A stretch of 64,000 nt of DNA. It comes from Xiphias gladius (Eukaryota > Chordata > Actinopteri > Istiophoriformes > Xiphiidae). A program made the position numbers and the translations under genes. Where the stretch lies: assembly GCF_016859285.1 (NCBI RefSeq), contig NC_053415.1, positions 9,348,501-9,412,500 of the forward strand, given 5' to 3'. The notes beneath the pieces are model-generated. The model did not search any database. It saw only the letters and a list, made by a program, of their open reading frames with translations, and was not told the DNA's origin. Of the stretch, positions 55,306 through 64,000 are shown one piece after another. Numbering within the stretch: position 1 is the stretch's first letter; each line of letters starts with the position of its first letter.

Positions 55306-58300
55306 ATGGCTCTCCCCGACTGGATGGTAAAGCTGATTGCTGCCGCATCTTTCCTCTGTTTCTTAGGTTTATGTGTTCGCTACAGACGCTCAGGACAAGT
55401 GTTTTGGAAAAAATTGCTGGGCAAGATAATGGCTCGCACGGAGAAGCCGCTGTTCCGAATCGCGTGAGTAGAACAGGATTTCCCTCAGTAAAGTAAGATT
55501 TCGTTGTCGTCGAGGTGATTCACATTAGCGTAGCCTAGCAACATCTAGCAAGTCTTATCAGAGAGGGCCGTCCCGCCAAACTGTACTCGAATATGTTCCG
55601 ATTGAAAGTTGCGTTGTCTGTCGACAAAAGTACTACTCCGACATTTTGGTGTAAGGCATTTCCCAAACCGATAATAGCCATTGTTTTTTTCCGGCATACA
55701 CATGAGCCACAAAGTTACATTTTGAGCAGCAGTGTCCTCTGGGGGACATTGTTGTTTATAATAGCACGCCAACCAATTAATCGTAGATGTTGAAACAGTT
55801 CATAACTAACTTACTGTTGCTTGGTGGAACACGTTTTTGCCGAATCGAAAAATGGCACCACTTGCTCTGATTCTTCGTATTATTTAACTAATGTAGCCTG
55901 TTGGTGCCCCTTCCCTTTTGAAAGATGGTAACTACATGGCGGAGTTAGCGTTGTCAGCCCCTGCTACCACACACAGTGTCTCCTAGCCGTTTGAACTGTT
56001 TCCCAGGTACACCCTCTACACCAGGACCAGACTTGGCTACATGTACTACAAGAGGCAAATGAGAAAAGCCCGGGAACATTACCCTGGTGGCCACTCCACA
56101 GCTCACGCCATGGAGTTCACTGGTAAGTAACGGTGTGGACTTTACTATTTACTATCTGGTTGGTCTTTTTGCTTTTGCTATTTGTGAAGAGATGCCATCA
56201 TTAAACAGAAAAAAAGGCTTTGTCGACTGTGTCAAACATAGTGCATGCTGTCATACTATATGTTGTACAGGCTAGAGAACTGTCAATACAGTCAGTGAAA
56301 AGGTTCTACCATTCTACTAAGAAATACTATGAACATCAAATCTTCAAACATTTATACGTTATACATATATACCTTTAATGCTATACATCTACTTCTACCA
56401 CTCTAAATAAAAAATAGTTCAATCTCTTACTCCATATTTTATTTGTCATTTCTTTGTCTACCCACAGATATCAAAATAATTCCCATCTCGGTACTGTCTG
56501 ACAACTACAGTTATCTTGTAATTGACACAGCCTCCAGTGTTGCTGTTGTTGTAGACCCTGCAGACCCTCAAACAGTTCAGGTGAATGCCTCTAATGTCAG
56601 TTGTGTGTATAATGTCTAGGCATCACTTATAAGCCTTTTGCTATTCGTAAGGGGCTTTAAGATTGAAACTAATATGCAGGAAACAACTGACTTTTTTTTT
56701 TGTGCAGTTAGCCTTTTATATTACAAGAGGAAGTACTTGACCTGTCTTGCTGCACAACACATTACCACAGAAAAGTCGAGACATGCCAAATATTTTGCAG
56801 ATCTCATTGCAACACCATCTGGATTTTAAAAAAAATGGTTGCCTCTATTTTATAGGTGTTCCACACCTTTGAAGTACAGTAAAGAGTTGGATATGAATTT
56901 TATCTGAAGATCAAGTAACAACAGGATTGTATAGGACATAAGATTAGATATAGCATGATCCCATGGATGCTCTAAAAATACAGTTATATTACAAAACATG
57001 GCTCAACAGGCACTCTAATAGGATTTAGGTATCAAAATCAAAATTGCAGGTATGAGTGTGATTGATGTTCTAGTGACATCATAATTGAACACTCATCACT
57101 TTAACGAAACCCACAGACTCAAAGTGGCTCTGTGATAATTATGCCTTTCTCCTACTTAGTCATCTATTGTGAAATGACTTTTCTGATTTCTCAGAATCAC
57201 TTTAAATGCACTTTCATTTTTTGTTACCTTACAGTCATATGTCTTTTACTGCTCAATTAGCTGTATTTTTGAAAGTGCATTCCGTTCTGTGCCAACAACC
57301 CTGACTATTTTGCATCTTAATGGGCTTTTGAATAAACTGCTGCTGAAGTGTTGTTTTAACATGGTGGTTGATGGTTTTAACAGCTCTTGTAACTTTTCAG
57401 GCAGTCCTTGAGGAAGAGGGAGTGATGTTAGAAGCAATACTCTGTACACACAAGCATTGGTGAGTTTCATAGTTTTTATACATATGTATTATTTTAAAGT
57501 GTGGTTTATTTTTAGGATTTTGTGTATAAAACCATTAGGAGATGGGTCTAAATATAGCAAGTATGACACATTACAAAAACTAAACATGGTGTTCTCATGC
57601 ACACATTTGCTGATGTTCATATTCTAACACTTTTAAAATCTAATCTAAGGGCAAGACCCCACAGTAATGTGAATACATTTGAAAATTACATTTATACATC
57701 GGACTTTCTGTCATATTTAAAAACGTTACCATTCAGACTGAAACCATACATAAAATGTATTTTGTTGAAAATTCTTAGTGTAGATTGAAGGCCAAAACAC
57801 ATGCAATTTTCTATTGTGTCCTCAACACAGGCAAGCTTCTGCTTTTTGTTCCATTTACAGGGATCACAGTGGCGGAAACAAAGGGTTGAAAAGGCTTCAC
57901 AGCTCGTGCCGAGTGTACGGAAATGCAGCTGATAACATTCCTGGTCTCACACAGTAAGTGCATGCTCGCACAGTATTGCACGCGGCTTCTTACAGAATCA
58001 GGCTCACTGTACTGGGGTTTTCATGGCATGAAAAACTGTTCTGTTGTGTCTGGGGGGTTGTGACCTAAGAAGGATGTCATCCTTGGCTAGATGGTAGAAA
58101 AAACCAGTGGACCAAAGTGTATTTTCCAAAATGATGATAACTGATATAACTATATATATCAGGAAAAAAATCAATTAGCTATAAGTGTAATGATTTATTT
58201 CCCAGTACCTCCCCTCACTTACTAGGTAACTGGTTTCCCTTTATTTACTTGTGTAACACATTAAATCAAAAGCTCAATACTTTACACTCTGCTTACAGTA

Positions 58301-61300
58301 CTTCTTTCCTGTCATCCAATCCGAGCGTGTGCAGTTTTGATATAAACTCAGATAACATCTGTTGACTGCCTCTATTTGACACGAACGCTGGATGTGACCC
58401 AGGTTCCCCAGCCGTGCTGTGTTTTTTGTTTTTTGTTTTTTAAATTTTTTTTATATCTGTGTTCCCAGCCCTCTCTCACACAAGGACTCTGTAACAGTTG
58501 GTCGTATGCACTTTAAGGCCCTATTCACTCCTGGACACACAGTGGGCCACATGATCTACCTCCTGGATGGCCAAGCCATCGGCGCCCCCTCCAGCCTCTT
58601 CTCTGGCGACCTGGTCTTCCTCTCAGGATGTGGTGAGTTAGAGAGAGAATGGTATCCAAAGAAATATTCATATAAAGTGCATTTTGGTTCACAGTTTATG
58701 TAAAACAAAGAAGGTACACAGAAAATTCATGGCTCTTTCTCATATGCCTACATTTGATGCTTTATGTGCTTTACTTTACTCGCACACGCAGACCACCTGG
58801 CTCCTTCACATGCACTCAACTTTAACATTTCTAGTAAACAATGAATGCACGTCAATGTATTCTTTACTGGACACTTCTACTCTTGGCATATCATACCTTT
58901 TTTCATACCTGTTTCGTCAGCATGCAGATTAGTTTTGCCCTTTCCAATCCCAAAGTAACATAGTGTTTGTAAAAATACAAGACGCTTTAAATTTCCTTTC
59001 CTTTTTTTTTATTTTTTTTTTATATGGGTTGTTTTTTAATCTCACTGTTAGTTATATGGTTATTGTTTTTATTACCCTGGTGGCTTTAAGGAATATAATT
59101 ACGTTAAATCTGCAGCTCCCTAAGGAATCATAAAAAGTACAAATTCATGAAAATTAAAAATCTTCAATATAGTAATTGAAGGTCTTGTTATGTTCATTAT
59201 GCAATGCAAGCATCCTTTTTTGCACTTCAGTACACTGCAGAATAGGGTTGGTTGTATAGTACCATACAACCAACTGTACCAAACACAGCTTAATGTCCCT
59301 TTCAAAATAAATTTGCTATATGCCCTTTCTTTTATTTCCGATTCACACTCTGGATTAATAAACTTCATAACGTCTAATCAATCAGAAATCGGTTGCCCTT
59401 CTCAGCAACTGACCAATTTAAAACTCAAAATCTTTATTTTAGGTTTTACTGTGTTTCTTCAAATAAAAACCAGTGGTCAATTTAAAGCTGGGTTTCCAAT
59501 AATGGCTGGGGGCATGGTCAACACGAACAAATAAAGGCCGGCCCCCCAATACAAGCAAGGGGGAAAAAAAGGGAGGATAAACTCCTGTTGCCTGTCATGT
59601 AATATGCATGCCGGTTAAGCTTAATGTACATTTATACCTCTGTAATCTACTGTTATACACTTTGTTTTAAGAGAATATTTCCAGTAAATGTACCCAGTAT
59701 GTTTTACAGGGTTCAGACTGACATAATGGTACCATTTAATTCATTAATTCTACTCCGCTTTGCTTTTTCGTCCTTTTATCCTGTCTGGCTGTTGTTCCAT
59801 ATGGTATGCCTGCAAATGTTGCACAATAAAAGCCCTTTTAAGATGGCTCACTATTTGAGCAAATACGGTATATTAAATTCCAAGTAGCAATGAAAAGATT
59901 CCTATAAAGTGTGAAGCTTGGTCTTCTAAATGCAGATACACCTTCTAAAATTTGCAGACACCCTGTTCTGAACTCAGAATCAATGGACAGTAAAACCTGT
60001 CGTTGTTTTTAGGGAGGATGTTTGAAGGCAGTGCAACAACAATGCTGTCATCTCTCGACACAGTCGGCTCCTTAAGTGATGATACTCTATTATGGCCCGG
60101 TAGGAAAATCTTCTCATTTGTCACTGACTCAGTTTTTGTTTGATGTGGATGTGGTGGTGGTTTGAATGTGCAGTGGCTTCATTCCTGTACTCATACTCAG
60201 ACATACTGTAGCACCAATGCACTTACTTACAGTCTATGGAGTTTAAACTTTTAAGTCTGGATATATGTGTGGGCATTTTTTTTTTATTTTATTATTTTTT
60301 TTTTTGTGTGTGTGTCCACTGGCAATCCCTCAGGTCATGAGTATGCAGAAGACAACCTGCTGTTTGCTGCTGAGGTTGAGCCACGCAATGCTGCCAGGGA
60401 AAACAAATATCAGTGGGTGCTGCAGCAGCGAGGCCAGAAGCTGTGCACGGTGAGAATGATATGTTGCCATTGTTATGCCTCTCAAGCACACCATCCCAGA
60501 AAGGATTCATTTTGTCCAGCACCTGGGAAGGAGGGCTTATCACCTGTGTACAGTGTTAGTGTTGTCGGTGCCCTGACTGCTCGCTCTTTTCGCACTTCCT
60601 CCTCTTTCAGGCTCTCACAGTTGTGTCTCATCTATGATACCGCCTGCAGCAGAGCAAAGGTTTACAGTTGACTGAAGTGCCTATTCAGAATTTAGATGAG
60701 TTTTCATTTGCCATCAATACAGCATGGCATAGAGGCAATTTCACAAGTTTGCAACTCGCTGAATTTTGCCAGCTTCCATACCCAAATCTTATTAAATGAT
60801 TGACTGTATTGTTTTCTCTGCAACATGTGCATGATTGGTACATGAAACGTGACTAGTGGTATTATTCAGATATAGCTTTTGACAAATTTTGATCTTCTGG
60901 GTCTTTTTTTTTTTTTTTCAACACGAACATGATGAGCAAATCAGCTGTACAGTTACAAACAAAAAAAACAACAAACACCATAGCAAGTTTTCCTTATAGC
61001 AGAGCTACCTGAAACACCTAAAATACTGTATTATACTGAACCAACAGCACAGCCAATAGATTCTAGGTTTAATTCAGTGAAGCTTTAGGAGCACACAGTA
61101 TACTGTACATCTGACTAGTTCATACAGTGGAAAAAAGGGTTTCTCTACTATTTAAGCCTGATTTTAAAATCCTAAAAACGTGCTATAAATAAAAGACATG
61201 TAATCCCAGATGTTACTGGTTGATGTTATATGAATGTCACTGGAAAAGGAAAGAAAATCGGACTTGTCAGACAGATATTTTGACTTGTCATTGTAGGAAA

Positions 61301-62214
61301 AGCACAGATGTTATTTATAACATTAACAATGGCTCTACTCTGTTCAAGTGTCCAGGTAGGTCATGTAAGTGTGACAGTGAAGCAGCATGCACACTACCAG
61401 GACCTTGAAACTGAAGCAGCTGAATGGCATGCATCCATCAATAATTTTATTATACACACCCCTGCTTTTCCTAATGTGATGTGTGTCTGCTTTGAAAAAG
61501 GCCTATCATCCCAATTATTACTATAAAATTTGATGAATTCATTTGACAACAAATTAGCAATGATTGTGGTTTATATGGCTCGCTGTAGTATTTCAGCCCT
61601 GGGTAGTTCTGTTAAAGTGCTACCTTTGCTGGGTATCCATTAGCTACGTATTTGAATTTGCTTTGTGGTAGAGAAGGAGGGTTTGCTCGGAGAGCTTTAC
61701 ATTAAACCACGTGATCTCAGAAAATCCCACTAACACTTGAACTCATTGTTTCAGCTGCCTTTAACTTTTGTGATCTGGAATAGCATGCTCTGCTAATTGC
61801 ATGAAATGGAAAGGTAAAAGGCGATTTGTTGTTGACCAGGAAAAGTGTTGCAGCAGTTGAACTGGGGCTGAGATGCAGAGGGGCAAACCTGTGCTGGGTT
61901 CAGTTTGCGGGAATCCCTTGTCACCCACAACGCTGTTCTGCAAATGAATGAATGGCATTTGAATGATTGTGGCCACTAGAAAGAGGCTTTGCACATCAAT
62001 TTTGGAGAGGGCTGCTTTTTGACATGCACTTCATTTTCAGAGTCCCTCCACTATTGGAGAAGAGAAGCAGTACAATCCTTTCCTGCGCAGCCACTCTGCT
62101 GAGCTCCATCTGGCCCTAGGCCTCAAGCAGTTCCAGGACGAAGACTGGACCCAGTTCAGGGCTCGGGTGCTGGAAGAGCTGCGAAAACGCAAAGACCTCT
62201 ACAACAGGAGATAG
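55306..62214 (+). CDS. pnkd: PNKD, metallo-beta-lactamase-fold (glyoxalase II-like) protein
   Basis: Orthologue of the protein mutated in human paroxysmal nonkinesigenic dyskinesia; a glyoxalase II-like predicted hydrolase with a membrane anchor, substrate unsettled. Exons: 55306-55463, 56007-56122, 56468-56580, 57401-57459, 57861-57953, 58469-58632, 60013-60099, 60334-60449, 62041-62214. Phases agree and give 359 aa. Residues ~8-24 are hydrophobic ([14 protein letters not shown]), a likely anchor. The full metal-binding set is visible: THKHWDH (His146, His148, Asp150, His151), His203 in TPGHTVGH, Asp227 in FSGDL and His265 in WPGHEYAE. The C-terminus ([14 protein letters not shown]) matches the family's last helix. 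The start is the first ATG of a first exon that matches the long-isoform arrangement; exon 2 onward aligns closely with human ([17 protein letters not shown]). Confidence 0.95.
58633..60012. other. PNKD intron 6
   Basis: AT-rich intron with T-runs near 59005-59035 and a small perfect inverted repeat (11-bp arms, 59247-59257 and 59264-59274). No nested gene recognised. Confidence 0.5.
60450..62040. other. PNKD intron 8
   Basis: About 1.6 kb of unique AT-rich sequence with a T-run near 60906-60919. No coding or repeat feature that I can name. Confidence 0.5.
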
Positions 62215-63665
62215 TGTTAACGAGAAGTCCACCAAACAGCAGGGAACTCACCTGTACAGGATATTGGTACGAAAACAGTGACGTGCAGTTGTAAAAGAAC
62301 ATGATAAGCTGAACTCTGAGGTACTGTATAAAAGCCTGACCAGTTTTGTACATTTAGTAATTTTTGACATTTATCATCCTGTATCAATGACCATTAGGAA
62401 CGAAGTCACAACTTAGTTATTACATAATCCTAGTACTAATAATCCTCTTACCTCTCCACATGCTGTATATTGTGGTTATTTTGTGTTTATAGACGGAGCA
62501 GTGCTCATTTACTGCCTCTTTAACATAGAGGCATAAACATCAATGTAGATTTGCATGACTACCTTTCTGTTTTTACAAGTACGTACAACCAGAATTCTCA
62601 TTCTGGTGTGTGAAACACAGGGTGACAACGGGTGTGCACACTACGTGGGTTCATCAACATGTTAGGTACTGTATTGTTTACTCCACAGAATATGTGACTT
62701 TTGCAATTGAATATTTTCATTGTGGCTATTTTGAATTGTTATAACAATAATGGCACCCTTAATTTAACAATTCACACAGATACTCTCTGCTGTCGGTACT
62801 TTGAGTGAAAGCCAGCAAAAAATATGGGAAAACGTTTGGACACCCTTTTATGTGAATGTGTTTGCTGTATCTAAGAGCCAATTTTTTTTTTTTTAACTTA
62901 AAAAAAAGATGTTACTAACATTAGTTTTTTATGGTGCATGAGATTTCTGTACTAATGCTGTTTTTTGTTTTTTTTTCTTCTCCCCCAAAAGTTGTATTTT
63001 ATAATTTTACTCATGAAACAACAAGAATTTATCTGCTAGTGGGCCAAAGGTGAGACACATGTTTTCTAGTAAAGACGTTTTTTGTGCCTCTCAGAAAATG
63101 ACTTATGCTGAACTAATTGTTTCACATTTAGAACTGTATTTTTCAAATGTTTGTAGTGGCACTACTTAAACAGCACCATATATGAAGGATTTGACAGGTA
63201 TTGCATTGTAATGTATGAAATATGACGGAATTGCTGTTGAAGAGATGATTTCTTTAGGGAGCTTTAGATTAATTACTCATGACTGCCAAGAGTAATAATG
63301 ACGATAATTGTACAGGTGCTTATTTCGAATTAATGTAATGTTTAAAATGTAATATTTAAGATGGGGATGGAATTGCTAGATCTTTCATTTCTTTCTAATA
63401 TGAGAATACAATTTGACATTGACTGTGACAGTCAAATGAAGGAATGTTTTTATAACCAGTCTGAACCAAAATTATACATATTTTTAATATATTGAAGGAT
63501 TTATTATACTGTGACAGTACAGAGGAGGAAAATTATTTCAGTGTAATAAACAAGGTCCTCTGTTGCTTTTTGTATGTGTTTTTATGAAGGAAGACTAATG
63601 CAGCCTCTGTTTAGGTGAAGATGGGCCAGAATGCAAAGGAATAAACCTTGAAACCTTTGAGGAGA
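62215..63665 (+). other. pnkd: PNKD 3' UTR
   Basis: AT-rich sequence follows the TAG. AATAAA signals lie at 63545-63550 and 63640-63645, so the 3' UTR may be about 1.35-1.45 kb. No competing gene is seen. Confidence 0.5.
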
Positions 63666-64000
63666 TACGAAAGTGCCTCAGATGCCTTCGCTGCTCCTGC
63701 AGAAGGGGTCGTAACAAAGCACCTTGTCCCCTAGTGATTGTTGACTAAAATGTGAGTCTTTTTGTTTGATGCAGAGCTGCATCTTATTTGCATACGTTTG
63801 AGTTACGAACACCACCACACGGGAGACTGTTTTACTTCAGGTTATGTTTTAATGAGGAAATATGAAAGTAAACTCCTCTACTAGAGCTGTGTGTGTTTGT
63901 GTGTGTGTGTGTGTTATTTGTTGTCTTTATGAATGTTCAGAACTGACAGCTGAGTTATTTTTCCCACTGCTATAACTTCCATAAACTCAAATAAGAGCAT
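63666..64000. other. Downstream flank of PNKD
   Basis: No gene seen. A short imperfect (GT)n tract lies at about 63889-63914. Confidence 0.5.

Noticed and set aside
59247-59274. 11-bp perfect inverted repeat in PNKD intron 6
   Set aside because: It is short; arms of this size are expected by chance in several places in a window of this length.

Overview
This window is nuclear DNA from a bony fish, probably a spiny-rayed (percomorph) teleost. The evidence is intron-rich vertebrate genes with GT..AG introns, AATAAA signals, Tc1-like transposons, dispersed teleost-type repeats and long dinucleotide microsatellites. I cannot name the species. Four protein-coding genes can be reconstructed exon by exon.

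Layout. 1-12.8 kb: no gene recognised; two short non-autonomous transposon-like repeats (1.6-2.3 kb and 3.87-4.27 kb) and candidate regulatory stretches. 12.88-14.36 kb (+): chemokine receptor CXCR4, a two-codon first exon plus one large exon, 376 aa. 17.89-49.24 kb (+): cytosolic aspartyl-tRNA synthetase DARS1, 18 exons, 531 aa, with large introns. Exon 5 is present twice inside a 1,132 bp tandem duplication bounded by (GT)n tracts, and introns 6 and 11 each carry a degenerate Tc1-like transposon of one family in opposite orientation. 50.18-53.86 kb (-): TMBIM1-like Bax-inhibitor/Lifeguard membrane protein, 11 coding exons, 332 aa, tail-to-tail with DARS1. 55.31-62.21 kb (+): PNKD, a glyoxalase-II-like metallo-beta-lactamase-fold protein, 9 exons, 359 aa, head-to-head with TMBIM1. 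62.2-64 kb: PNKD 3' UTR and flank.

How the genes relate. They do not form one pathway. CXCR4 next to DARS1 in the same orientation matches the tetrapod arrangement, and TMBIM1 next to PNKD matches a second conserved pair that is distant on the same human chromosome arm (2q). CXCR4 is a cell-surface chemokine receptor, DARS1 charges tRNA(Asp) in the cytosol, TMBIM1 is a multi-pass endomembrane protein, and PNKD is a predicted membrane-anchored hydrolase.

Most unusual points: (1) the near-identical in-frame duplication of DARS1 exon 5, with (GT)n tracts where each 3' splice site should have a polypyrimidine tract; (2) a CXCR4 with about 15 extra residues in extracellular loop 2 and loss of two acidic ligand-pocket residues; (3) a (CA)n microsatellite 44 bp before the CXCR4 start codon; (4) a near-perfect intronic hairpin. 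No wholly new gene system was found.
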